Shown: one piece after another, positions 44,843-53,622 of the stretch
How positions within the stretch are numbered: the stretch's first letter is position 1
How the letters are laid out: each line of letters opens with the position of its first letter
NCBI RefSeq assembly: GCF_018500185.1
Contig: NZ_JAHBGI010000005.1
Span: 186,001 to 250,000, forward strand
Reading direction: 5' to 3'
Origin: Litoribacter ruber
GTDB taxonomy: Bacteria; Bacteroidota; Bacteroidia; Cytophagales; Cyclobacteriaceae
DNA: 64,000 nucleotides
Position numbers and translations under genes: made by a program
The notes under the pieces: model-generated
Told to the model about the DNA's origin: nothing
Databases searched by the model: none
Seen by the model: only the letters and a program-made list of their open reading frames with translations

Positions 44843-45760
44843 ATGAAATCATTATTTATAACTCTTATAGGCCTCCTAATGGCTTTCAGCACTTTTGCCC
44901 AAAGGCAGACTTTGGTAGACGTGCAAAAATCATATGAAGGCATCAGCATGATAGAAATCGAAGCCGGTGTGTTGGATGTGGTTTATAAAGGCGCGGACTC
45001 CCCAACTGTTGAAATGGAAGCACGGCTGGAGGCAGAGGAAGACAGAGGCCAGGACCTTGTTTTCGTAACAGTAGGCAACACTTTGAAAATCTCCTACCAA
45101 CCCCCCAAAAGACGGAGAAACCAAAATGACAACAGCCGTGGCCATATCAACCTTACCGGTCCCAGCGACATACAGCTTTTCATCAATACTGTGGCGAGCA
45201 AAATCAGGGTTGAAGATACTGATAGTTTTGAAACGCACATTGGTTTTGTTTCCGGAAGTATTGAGCTGAATAATGTAGATGGTGATGTTTACTTAGAAGG
45301 CACTTCTGGCACCATAAAAGCCAATAATATCGGTGGCAGCCTTTTCTGCGAAACCACCTCTGGAAAGGTAGAACTTAATGGTATTGGCAGGGATGTTAGT
45401 TACAAATCTGTTTCAGGCAGCCTTCAGGCCACTAATGTAGGTGGCATAGTGGATGCCTCGATTACCTCCGGAAGGATAAATATGACTGATGTGCACGAGA
45501 TCGGCACTATTAATCTGACTTCAGGAAGTGCCAAAGCTGAAAACTCCGGTTTGGGAGTAGCTACCTACTTGGAGGGCAGTTCGGGCTCCATAAAGATCCA
45601 GACTCCAAGCAACCTTCAGGATTTCAACTTTGACATTTCGGCAGCCAGCGGTTCGGTGACCATCGGCAATTCCCGCTCACGTACCCTCCGGGTAGACAAC
45701 AACGCCCGGCATACCATCCGGGGAAGCATTGCCTCGGGGAGTATCGTGATTGAAAACTAG
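44843..45760 (+). CDS. DUF4097-like exported beta-strand repeat protein
   Basis: 305 residues from MKSLFITLIGLLMAF. Signal peptide ends FSTFAQ. A right-handed beta-helix-like series of 20-residue turns follows (SGSIELNNVDGDVYLEGTSG and similar), as in DUF4097/adhesin-like proteins of Bacteroidota that often sit behind sigma/anti-sigma genes. Function unknown. It is the last gene of the operon and overlaps the cupin gene tail to tail by 84 bp. Confidence 0.82.
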   Translation: MKSLFITLIGLLMAFSTFAQRQTLVDVQKSYEGISMIEIEAGVLDVVYKGADSPTVEMEARLEAEEDRGQDLVFVTVGNTLKISYQPPKRRRNQNDNSRGHINLTGPSDIQLFINTVASKIRVEDTDSFETHIGFVSGSIELNNVDGDVYLEGTSGTIKANNIGGSLFCETTSGKVELNGIGRDVSYKSVSGSLQATNVGGIVDASITSGRINMTDVHEIGTINLTSGSAKAENSGLGVATYLEGSSGSIKIQTPSNLQDFNFDISAASGSVTIGNSRSRTLRVDNNARHTIRGSIASGSIVIEN

Positions 45761-46312
45761 TCCATTGGCACGTCCATATTTCTCCAACAAGTTCTTATAC
45801 GCTCCATCTCTTAAAGCTTTTGAAGCCAAGTATCTTCTTAAGGGATGGAGCATTTTTTCGGTAAATGAAACCGTGTACGTATCTGAGATGAAGTTTAGGA
45901 AACTTCTTGTCCCAAAACTTACCAGCTCCTTTTTCTTCAGCATACCATGAAAAATCATCAAAGCATCCTCAAATCCCCTTCTTCCAGGAATTATCTTATG
46001 CTCAAATTTGACAGGATTTAATCCTGGATTCAAAAGTGCGTAAGGAGTCAATGGCAAAATTGTAAAGGACCTTCCAGCTGGCAACATCTCCAATTCACCT
46101 CCTTTTAACCGGATACACAAAGCACCCTCCAGGCATTTAAATACGTGGATGGTCTTTTTATGATATTGGCTGGGCACCTTGAAAGTAGGGTTTAACCGCA
46201 CATGCATGATATTGCAAGTACCGTCATTTTCACTGGTGGTACTGACAAATTCCACGGAATCCCCTGTGATGGGGTGAGTGGTTATAATACGCTGTTTTAT
46301 GATTTCTAACAT
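45677..46312 (-). CDS. Cupin-domain protein
   Basis: 211 residues, no signal peptide. The N-terminal ~110 residues form a cupin barrel (HVRLNPTFKVPSQYHKKTIH then VFKCLEGALCIRLKGGE, PAGRSFTILPLTPYALLNPG); the usual metal ligands are only partly kept. The helical C-terminal half is unassigned. The last ~28 residues are read from the antisense of the DUF4097 gene, so the present stop may not be ancestral. It follows the RND operon in the same direction after 77 bp with a hairpin. Confidence 0.7.
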   Translation of the reverse strand: MLEIIKQRIITTHPITGDSVEFVSTTSENDGTCNIMHVRLNPTFKVPSQYHKKTIHVFKCLEGALCIRLKGGELEMLPAGRSFTILPLTPYALLNPGLNPVKFEHKIIPGRRGFEDALMIFHGMLKKKELVSFGTRSFLNFISDTYTVSFTEKMLHPLRRYLASKALRDGAYKNLLEKYGRANGLVFNHDTPRGNASPDGMPGVVVYPEGT

Positions 46313-46341
46313 GATTTCTAAAGTGTATGAGAGTGGTTAAA

Positions 46342-46367
46342 AGCTGCCGACCCGAAGGCCGACAGCT
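46342..46367 (-). terminator. Possible terminator after the RND efflux operon
   Basis: Stem AGCTGCCGACC / GGCCGACAGCT with two G-U pairs and a CGAA loop, followed on the minus strand by only four T. Confidence 0.5.
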
Positions 46368-46389
46368 AACTGCAATTAAAAAAAATGGA

Positions 46390-47823
46390 TCAATTCCACC
46401 CGCCCCCTAAAGAGCGGTACATCGAAGCAATTGCCTGCAATTGCTCCCGCTTCAGCTCAATGTATTCCAATTCAGCATTCAGTGCCCTGCTTTGGCTATT
46501 GATCACCTCCAGGTAATTGGCATAGCCCACTGAAAACATGGTATTGGAGTTTTCTACAGACCGCTTCTGTACGTTTACTTCCTGTTTCTTGACAGTTAAT
46601 TGTTCCTCCAAAGTGGAATACACATTCACCATATCAAGCACTTCCAAATAACTTTTCAGGACCGTTTGTTCATAATCCAGCCAGGCGAGTTTTTGGGAGG
46701 CCGTGGCCTCTTCGTAGGCGGATCTGATACGCCTGCGATTGAAAATCGGTGCGGACAGACCGGCGCCAAGCTGATACACCGAGGAGGCTGGATTCAAAAA
46801 CAGCTTGCTGAAATCAAATGCATTAAAACCAGCCATTCCAAAGAGCTGAAGAGAGGGAAAGAAGTCTGCACGGGCTACGTTGACATCGGCCTGGCTGGCG
46901 GCCAGTTCTTGTTCTGCCCTTCTCACATCAGGTCTAAGTCTGAGCAGATCTGCTGGCAGGCCCAAGGAAATAGCCCTAGGCTTGGCAAAAGCAGGATCCA
47001 ACCCTACCCTTTCTATTTGCTCCGGGTATTTCCCCGATAGCTCACTGATATTCAGCTCCACTGTTCTCAATTCCCTTTTCTTGTGAATAAGCAAAGATTT
47101 GGAATTGAGCATCTGGGCCTCAAATTGGTCCACGGCGAGTTGGTTTTCCTTACCTGAATTTTTCAAATCCTTGGAGAGTTCAAATGCCAATTCCTGCAAC
47201 TCAATATTTTTCTCCAAAACGGCAATCTCCTCATCCAAACCCAGCATTTCATAGTATTGATGGGCCACTTCGGCCACCAGCCAAGTTTGGACATTGCGCA
47301 GCATCTCCTCGGAGGCCATGTATCTGGCAGCAGCAGCTCTTTTCTGACCTGAAAGACGGCCCCAAATATCCAGCTCCCACCCGAACTCAGCTCCTATGAT
47401 AAAGTCTGGATAAGGAGAAGGAAGGCGTTTGTCGGCGGGAAGAAATTCGGAAAAATTGGTATCCGTATTTCCTATTCCATCCATGGTGTAGTCGCCAAAC
47501 CTGCGCACACTAGCTCCCGCCATGGCATTTACTTCAGGCAACCTGCCTAGTCTTGCGGCCTTAAGCCTGGCCTGGCTTATTCGGATGTTTTCGAGTGTTT
47601 TCCTCAAATCCTGGTTATAGACCAAAGCCGTGTCTATAAGCGCCTTTAGGTGATCATCCTCAAAAAAGGACTGCCAAGGGGCCACGGCAATTGTTTCAAT
47701 TCCTTCTCCTTCCACCTGATAAGCCTCGGGGACATCCAACTGGATATCACCCACGGCCTTTTGAGGCACCTTGCAGGCTTGTAGGAAAAAGAAAGCCGAT
47801 ATGATTATCAATAAATATCTCAT
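46390..47823 (-). CDS. RND efflux outer-membrane factor (TolC/OprM family lipoprotein)
   Basis: 477 residues, lipoprotein signal ending FFFLQAC. Two OEP repeats give the long alpha-helical barrel (LDTALVYNQDLRKTLENIRI; LRLRPDVRRAEQELAASQAD). EFGWELDIWGRLSGQKRAA is a strong NodT-type signature. It forms the exit duct for the RND pump encoded 3 bp upstream. Confidence 0.92.
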   Translation of the reverse strand: MRYLLIIISAFFFLQACKVPQKAVGDIQLDVPEAYQVEGEGIETIAVAPWQSFFEDDHLKALIDTALVYNQDLRKTLENIRISQARLKAARLGRLPEVNAMAGASVRRFGDYTMDGIGNTDTNFSEFLPADKRLPSPYPDFIIGAEFGWELDIWGRLSGQKRAAAARYMASEEMLRNVQTWLVAEVAHQYYEMLGLDEEIAVLEKNIELQELAFELSKDLKNSGKENQLAVDQFEAQMLNSKSLLIHKKRELRTVELNISELSGKYPEQIERVGLDPAFAKPRAISLGLPADLLRLRPDVRRAEQELAASQADVNVARADFFPSLQLFGMAGFNAFDFSKLFLNPASSVYQLGAGLSAPIFNRRRIRSAYEEATASQKLAWLDYEQTVLKSYLEVLDMVNVYSTLEEQLTVKKQEVNVQKRSVENSNTMFSVGYANYLEVINSQSRALNAELEYIELKREQLQAIASMYRSLGGGWN

Positions 47824-47825
47824 GA

Positions 47826-50800
47826 TTAATTCAATACATTTTCAGTTTTAGGCTTCTTAAACTTGCTGGAAAGGGTTTCAAAAACCACGTATAATCCAGG
47901 GATGATAAATATCCCCACCAGGGTGCCTATCAACATCCCCCCCGCTGCAGCAGTACCTATGGTCCGGTTACCTATGGCCCCGGCTCCTGTTGCAATGGTT
48001 AGGGGAATAAGTCCGCATATAAAGGCAAATGAAGTCATCAGAATCGGCCTCAGCCTTTCCACACCGCCTTTCATGGCTGATTCTATGATGCCCATTCCTT
48101 TCGCCCGGTTCTGAATGGCTATCTCAATGATGAGGATTGCATTTTTCCCCAATAGGCCGATAAGCATGATCAGGGAAACCTGTGCATAGATGTTGTTTTC
48201 CAAGCCAGTGAGTTTGAGGAAAAGGAAGGACCCAAAGACACCGGCCGGAAGGGAAAGGATTACGGGAAGAGGCAACAGGTAACTCTCATATTGTGCTGCC
48301 AAAAGCAGGTAAACAAACAACAGACAAATCAAGAATATATAAATAGCTTGATTGCCCGACTCGATCTGCTCTCTGGTCATCCCCGACCAATCTATATCAT
48401 AACCCCTCGGCAAGATATCCAAGGCCGTTTCTTCCACGGCCTTGATAGCATCGCCCGAACTGAATCCGGGAGCCGCATCCCCATTGATCATGGCGGAAGT
48501 AAACATGTTGTAGCGGGTGAGTTGCTCGGGACCATACACCCGTTCCATGCTAATGAAGCTGGAGTAAGGCACCATGTTGCCGTTGTCGCTTTTGGCAAAC
48601 ATTTCCAAAATAGCCTCAGGATTGGCCCGGTACTGTGGGGCCGCCTGGATCATCACCTTGTACATCATACCAAAGCGGATGAAATTGGAGGCATAAAAAC
48701 TCCCCACCAGGCTTTGCAGCGTCTCCATGGCCCCATCTATGGACACACCCAAGCGGGCGGCCTTGTCATGGTCCACATGAAGTACGTATTGTGGAAAGCT
48801 GGGGTCGAAATTGGTAAAGACCTCATTTAGTTCTTCCCGCTCATTCAGGGCAGTCAAAAACTCCTGGGTGGTGCGGGAAGTCTGGTCCAGACTTCCCCCC
48901 GTTTTATCCTGCAGGCGCAGTTCAAATCCGGAGGCATTTCCAAAACCAGGAACAGTGGGCGGAGAAAAGAATTGGATTTCCGCACCAGTGATGTGGGTGG
49001 TCCTTTCCTGATATTCCCGAATGAGCTCTTCAACTCCTTCCGCTCTGTCAGACCAGCTCACCAAGTTGATCATGCCCATGCCATAGGAGGCACCGGCCGT
49101 TTCGGTAAGCAAGCTGTAGCCAGCCAAGGTCGAGATGGTTTCTACCTCCTCAAGGGGTAGCAATGCCGCCTGAACGTCATCAAGGATCGTTTTGGTTCTT
49201 TCCACTGTGGCCCCGGGAGGTGTGGTGACATTGACATAGATCATCCCCTGATCCTCTGTAGGGATAAAGCCGCTCGGCACTACACTGGCCATCCCAAAAG
49301 TGGCAACCAAAAACAGCCCGAGAGCTCCAAATGTAACCGTTCTTCTTCCCACGATTTTGGAAAGCACCTTTGAATATTTCCCAGCTAACTGTTCGTACTT
49401 CTCATTAAACTTGTCGAAAAACCTCTGCAGCCAGCTTTTTTTCCCCTCATGGTGTGGGGGTTTGAGCATGATGCTACATAGAGCTGGTGAAAGGGTCAGC
49501 GCATTTACCCCGGAAATCACAATGGCAATGGCCAAGGTGAGCGAAAACTGTCGGTAAAATATTCCCACCGGTCCAGATAGGAAACCGACCGGCACAAACA
49601 CCGCTGACATCACCAAGGTGATAGCCACGATAGCTCCCCCGATTTCCTTCATGGCCGCCAAGGTGGCCTGATAGGCATTCATTTTTTCCTCATGCATCTT
49701 CACGTGCACGGCTTCTACCACCACAATGGCATTATCCACCACTATCCCAATGGCTAGGACCAGCGCAAAGAGAGTCAAAAGATTGATGGAGAACCCGAAT
49801 AGCTGCATGAAAAAGAGCGTTCCCACCAAAGAAACAGGCACGGCTATCGCCGGAATCAGGGTAGACCTGAAGTCCTGCAGGAAAATAAACACGACCAAAG
49901 AAACCAGCAGAAAAGCTTCCAGCAAAGTGATCAACACCTTGGAAATGGAGGCATCCAAAAACCTGGAAACGTCATAACTCACGTTAAACTCCATGGATGG
50001 CGGAAAGCTGCTGTCCTGCAATTCGGCCATTTTGTCTTTGATATTGGCAATCACCTCACGGGCATTGGAACCTGGGCGCTGCTTGATCATGATGGAGGCA
50101 GAAGGCCGGCCATCCGTCATCGATACCATGTTATAATCTTGGGAACCAAATTCCACTTCCGCCACATCCTTGATTTTCAACAAGGAGCCGTCCGGCAATG
50201 CTTTTAAGGTGATATTTTCATAATCTTCTTCCCGGTTGAATTTCCCCGTATACTTCAATACGTACTGAAGCATTTGGGGAGACTGGTCAGAGCTGATACC
50301 GGATTTACCCGGTGCGGCTTCCACATTCTGCCTGCGGATGGCTTCTGTGATGTCTTGGGGAGATAACCCATAGGATACCAGCCTGCTCGGATGGAGCCAT
50401 ATACGCATGGAATAATCCCTTGCCCCCATGATTTCGGCAAAGCCTACCCCATCAATCCTTTTGAGTTCAGGAAGGATATTGATATCGGCAAAGTTATAGA
50501 CGAAGCGCTCGTCCTGCAAAGTATCCGAGCTATACAGATTGAGGTAAAGCAGCATACTGTTTACTTCCTTCTCTGTCTGCACCCCGGCACGGATCACCTC
50601 CTCAGGTAGCTCATCCACTACTGTGGCAACCCGGTTTTGAACGTTTACGGCAGCCTGATCGGGATCGGTACCCACATCAAAAACCACCGTCACTACGGTG
50701 ACTCCGTCATTGGTATTTACCGAAGACATATAAGTCATCCCCGGCACACCGTTGATAGCCCTTTCCAGCGGGGTGGCCACAGCCTTGGAAAGTACTTCAG

Positions 50801-50960
50801 CATTGGCCCCAGTATATCGGGCCGTCACGGTGACCGAAGGGGGTACGATATCGGGAAACTGGGTAATGGGCAGTGAAGTCAGCGCCAAAATTCCCAGTAG
50901 CGTAATAAAGACCGAAATTACGGTCGATAGTATGGGCCTTTTGATAAACAATTCTAACAT
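47826..50960 (-). CDS. RND efflux inner-membrane transporter (AcrB/HAE1 family)
   Basis: 1044 residues, full length for HAE1 pumps. Twelve membrane helices and two large periplasmic loops. Signatures are FIKRPILSTVISVFITLLG at the start, RPGSNAREV, FALVLAIGIVVDNAIVVVEA with the proton-relay Asp pair in helix 4, and LIGLLGKNAILIIEIA in the second half. It pumps drugs or other amphiphiles from periplasm to outside using the proton gradient; the substrate is not predictable. Its start lies 2 bp from the adaptor stop. Confidence 0.95.
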   Translation of the reverse strand: MLELFIKRPILSTVISVFITLLGILALTSLPITQFPDIVPPSVTVTARYTGANAEVLSKAVATPLERAINGVPGMTYMSSVNTNDGVTVVTVVFDVGTDPDQAAVNVQNRVATVVDELPEEVIRAGVQTEKEVNSMLLYLNLYSSDTLQDERFVYNFADINILPELKRIDGVGFAEIMGARDYSMRIWLHPSRLVSYGLSPQDITEAIRRQNVEAAPGKSGISSDQSPQMLQYVLKYTGKFNREEDYENITLKALPDGSLLKIKDVAEVEFGSQDYNMVSMTDGRPSASIMIKQRPGSNAREVIANIKDKMAELQDSSFPPSMEFNVSYDVSRFLDASISKVLITLLEAFLLVSLVVFIFLQDFRSTLIPAIAVPVSLVGTLFFMQLFGFSINLLTLFALVLAIGIVVDNAIVVVEAVHVKMHEEKMNAYQATLAAMKEIGGAIVAITLVMSAVFVPVGFLSGPVGIFYRQFSLTLAIAIVISGVNALTLSPALCSIMLKPPHHEGKKSWLQRFFDKFNEKYEQLAGKYSKVLSKIVGRRTVTFGALGLFLVATFGMASVVPSGFIPTEDQGMIYVNVTTPPGATVERTKTILDDVQAALLPLEEVETISTLAGYSLLTETAGASYGMGMINLVSWSDRAEGVEELIREYQERTTHITGAEIQFFSPPTVPGFGNASGFELRLQDKTGGSLDQTSRTTQEFLTALNEREELNEVFTNFDPSFPQYVLHVDHDKAARLGVSIDGAMETLQSLVGSFYASNFIRFGMMYKVMIQAAPQYRANPEAILEMFAKSDNGNMVPYSSFISMERVYGPEQLTRYNMFTSAMINGDAAPGFSSGDAIKAVEETALDILPRGYDIDWSGMTREQIESGNQAIYIFLICLLFVYLLLAAQYESYLLPLPVILSLPAGVFGSFLFLKLTGLENNIYAQVSLIMLIGLLGKNAILIIEIAIQNRAKGMGIIESAMKGGVERLRPILMTSFAFICGLIPLTIATGAGAIGNRTIGTAAAGGMLIGTLVGIFIIPGLYVVFETLSSKFKKPKTENVLN

Positions 50961-50961
50961 C

Positions 50962-52170
50962 TCAACCTTGCCCCTCCCCTAGCTGACTATTCAATTCTCC
51001 ATAGACTTCCTGAGATTCCACTTGTTGGGGCTGGATTTTCACCCCGTCCTTTACCTGCTGTATGCCTTCAAATACAATCTTATCGCCCGGTTCGAAACCT
51101 GATGCGGCATAAAACACATCATGTCTTTTGATAGGCTTAAAGCTTCGGACCTTTACTTCGTTATCAGCATTTACCACATAGACATAGCTGAAATCCTGTA
51201 TCTCGAAAGTGGACTTCTGGGGAATAAGATATACATCATCGAGCTGGTTGGTCATTTCAATCTTGCCGCTTGCCCCGTGTTTGAGCAGACTATTGGGATT
51301 GGGAAATCGCACCCTAAAAGCAATGGAGCCCGTGCCTCTTTCAAAATCGGCCTCCATCGTTTCCAGTTGCCCTTTATGCGCATAGGTGGTACCGTCGGAT
51401 AGGATCAGGGACAGGTCTTCAATGACGTTATCTTCACCTTCCTGCTGGATCTTTTTCCGCATGTAATTGAGGTATTCATTTTCATTGATCTTATAGTAAG
51501 CAAACACCTCGGAGATGTCTGTGATATTGGTCAGCAGATCGCCGGCAGTCACCAAGCTTCCGATTTTGAAGGGGATCCTATCGACAATGCCATCAAATGG
51601 CGCCCTTATCGTAGTATAGGAAAGCCCGGTTTGGGCATTGTTGAGGGTAGATTCAGCTTCTGCAATAGCAGATTCAGCCACAGCCCGCTTGGACTTTGCC
51701 AGTTCCAGTTCCGACGCGGTGATGATATCCTTTTCCACGAGCACCTTTAGCCTTTCCACTTCCAGGCTGGCGGCTTTGGCCTCTGCCCGGGCCTGCATAA
51801 GCCGTGCGTTGGCACCGTTGACCATCTCATTGAATTCCATGGAGGTGAGCTGAAACAAGGGTTTGCCTTTCTTGACAAACTCACCTTCATCCACGTAGAT
51901 TTTATCCACAAAGCCTTCCACTTTGGCCCTTACTTCCACAAACTGTACAGCCTGTATTTCACAGATATAGGTTTGGGGAATCTCAATGGACTGGGGATGA
52001 AGCTCCAAGACCGGAATTTGGGGTATTTTATTTTTTTCGTCGTTTTTACTGTGGCCCTGGTTACAGGAGCTGGCACCAAGGGCCAGTCCGACAAAAACAA
52101 ACAGGGTCATAACTGTTCTAACAGGCAACAAGACAGCCGTCTCAGCCTTAAGAATGCTTAAGAATTGCAT
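50962..52170 (-). CDS. RND efflux periplasmic adaptor (membrane fusion protein)
   Basis: 402 residues; lipoprotein signal ending LALGASSC. The order is beta-barrel, lipoyl and hairpin: RAKVEGFVDKIYVDEGEFVK, a long coiled-coil hairpin (ARLMQARAEAKAASLEVERL), TTIRAPFDGIVDRIPFKIGS and a C-terminal membrane-proximal domain. It joins the inner-membrane pump to the outer-membrane duct. First gene of the three-gene operon. Confidence 0.93.
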   Translation of the reverse strand: MQFLSILKAETAVLLPVRTVMTLFVFVGLALGASSCNQGHSKNDEKNKIPQIPVLELHPQSIEIPQTYICEIQAVQFVEVRAKVEGFVDKIYVDEGEFVKKGKPLFQLTSMEFNEMVNGANARLMQARAEAKAASLEVERLKVLVEKDIITASELELAKSKRAVAESAIAEAESTLNNAQTGLSYTTIRAPFDGIVDRIPFKIGSLVTAGDLLTNITDISEVFAYYKINENEYLNYMRKKIQQEGEDNVIEDLSLILSDGTTYAHKGQLETMEADFERGTGSIAFRVRFPNPNSLLKHGASGKIEMTNQLDDVYLIPQKSTFEIQDFSYVYVVNADNEVKVRSFKPIKRHDVFYAASGFEPGDKIVFEGIQQVKDGVKIQPQQVESQEVYGELNSQLGEGQG

Positions 52171-52286
52171 AATAATAGAATAAATAGATTAGGATAACAT
52201 ATGCGCGAACGCCATACTGCCAACAAAGCAGTACAAGTTAGACCACCATAGGATATGGTCAGTTAGTTAAGAAAACAATAGGGCAC

Positions 52287-52643
52287 TTAGGGCGCGTTGG
52301 GGCAGGCAATGCGGTCCAGAAGGACCTGTAGTGGCAAATGAATACCTATATACTGTATGGGGAAGGAGACCTTGGGGATTTCCTTAGTTATTTCCAGGTT
52401 AAAAATCAAGGCCAAGGGAAGGATTACAGCCCTTTCTACTTTGGAATAGGGTTGGGAATCACTTCTGGATACGGAGGTAGGAAAGTCGATGTCATCAAAC
52501 TCCAGCGCTTCCACGGCTGCGGATTGATAATCCTTGCCTATAAAAATCCTATCCTCATGGTCAGCAAAAGAAAGTACCAGCAGGAACACTGCCAGCAATC
52601 TGGTCAAGAAGACCGTAACCGTTTTTGGATCTTTCATTTGCAT
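52287..52643 (-). CDS. Hypothetical small exported or membrane protein
   Basis: 118 residues with one N-terminal hydrophobic helix (VFLTRLLAVFLLVLSFAD), which may be a signal anchor. The rest is polar with no known motif. It precedes the RND adaptor by 116 bp in the same direction, so a role in that operon is possible but unproven. Confidence 0.6.
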   Translation of the reverse strand: MQMKDPKTVTVFLTRLLAVFLLVLSFADHEDRIFIGKDYQSAAVEALEFDDIDFPTSVSRSDSQPYSKVERAVILPLALIFNLEITKEIPKVSFPIQYIGIHLPLQVLLDRIACPNAP

Positions 52644-52712
52644 GTTACAAAATTAGGCATACCAAAATGAGGATGCAATTAATTAAGCATAAAAAGTGTA
52701 CCAGTTTTTGGG

Positions 52713-52741
52713 AGGAGACGGAAGACGGAAGACCGAAGACA
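52713..52741. repeat. CTTCCGT heptad array, copy 3 (inverted)
   Basis: GGAGACGGAAGACGGAAGAC continues for another ~10 bp at 7-bp period; reverse complement of the units at 6016 and 24577. Confidence 0.7.
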
Positions 52742-52767
52742 GGACAAGTTCTCGGAAAGAAAAGGGA

Positions 52768-52899
52768 CACAGAGTTTAGCACTGAGTTGCACAGAGCCTG
52801 TCTGCCGACAAAGGCAGGTCCCTGCTTTGCGGATAAGTTTAACAGTAATCCAATCATTGACGCAGCCAATGGCCTTCGCCGTGAATTCGTGGTGCCCTA
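52768..52899. other. Phrase-like intergenic repeat holding a palindromic element
   Basis: CACAGAGTTTAGCACTGAGT and similar words, interrupted at 52797-52818 by a 22-bp palindrome. No gene seen. Confidence 0.5.
52797..52818. repeat. Short palindromic element, third copy
   Basis: Begins CCTGTCTGCC and ends AAAGGCAGG; differs from the tRNA D-arm element at 14877 by two bases. Confidence 0.75.
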
Positions 52900-52944
52900 G
52901 CCATTTGCTTTTTCAACTAAAACTTTTAAACTTTACGCAATCAA

Positions 52945-53388
52945 ATGACCCATACCTACAACCAAATGCACTATATCGTCTATTTGAGTTCATCCGTCCA
53001 TAAATTAACCGAGGAGCAGCTGCAAGAGATTCTGGTGAAGAGCAGGGAAAACAACCAGAAAAAGGGAATTACAGGGCTGCTCATTTACATGGATGGGAGC
53101 ATAATCCAGATTTTGGAAGGAGAAAAAGAGAAGGTGATGCCCTTGTACAAAACTATCGGTCAGGACCCCAGGCATAGGGGTATTATCCGATTGAAGGAAG
53201 GGGATCTGGAAGAACGGCTTTTCCCAGACTGGTCAATGGGCTACCATTCAATTTCCCCTGATGAAGCAAGGGAGTTGACGGGGTTTAAGTCGACCGGAGA
53301 TGTGGATTTTTATAATTTTCTAGGGGAAAAAGAACAGCATCCGGCTTTGACGGTTTTGAGGGCTTTTGTGAAGAATAATAGGATATAG
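52945..53388 (+). CDS. BLUF-domain blue-light sensor
   Basis: 147 residues. A BLUF domain covers most of the protein: IVYLSSS with the flavin-site Tyr13, SRENNQKKGITGLLIY with Asn37, and SIIQILEGEKEKV with Gln55. GQDPRHRGIIRL follows. BLUF proteins bind FAD and switch hydrogen bonding in blue light. No output domain is fused, so it acts through partners. An alternative ATG lies seven codons in. The neighbouring genes encode CheR and sensor kinases. Confidence 0.92.
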   Translation: MTHTYNQMHYIVYLSSSVHKLTEEQLQEILVKSRENNQKKGITGLLIYMDGSIIQILEGEKEKVMPLYKTIGQDPRHRGIIRLKEGDLEERLFPDWSMGYHSISPDEARELTGFKSTGDVDFYNFLGEKEQHPALTVLRAFVKNNRI

Positions 53389-53416
53389 TGCTTTGAGGAT
53401 TGGTGGAAGGGGGGGG

Positions 53417-53441
53417 GTACTAAGTACTAGGTACCAAGTAC
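53417..53441. repeat. GTAC heptad array 7
   Basis: Four GTAC at exact 7-bp spacing and a degenerate fifth (GTAT), preceded by a G-rich run. Confidence 0.88.
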
Positions 53442-53592
53442 AAAGTATTCGCGGCGAAGGGGTACGGCTCCTCGTTTTTTAGCTGCGCAAAATAACATCG
53501 GGTTCATTCGTTGAAAGGCTGCGCCTTGGTAAAGCTACAGTTGAAAAACTGAATCTTGAGCGCCATCTGGATTTCTTGGTATCTGACACCTA

Positions 53593-53616
53593 GTACTTGT
53601 ACTTAGTACCTAGTAC
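53593..53616. repeat. GTAC heptad array 8
   Basis: Four GTAC; the first gap is 6 bp, the next two 7 bp. About 150 bp from array 7. Confidence 0.82.
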
Positions 53617-53622
53617 AATAAA

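Noticed and set aside
52625-52900. 91-codon plus-strand frame before the BLUF gene
   Set aside because: Composed of repeat modules (CTTCCGT array, palindrome, phrase words); no protein-like pattern.
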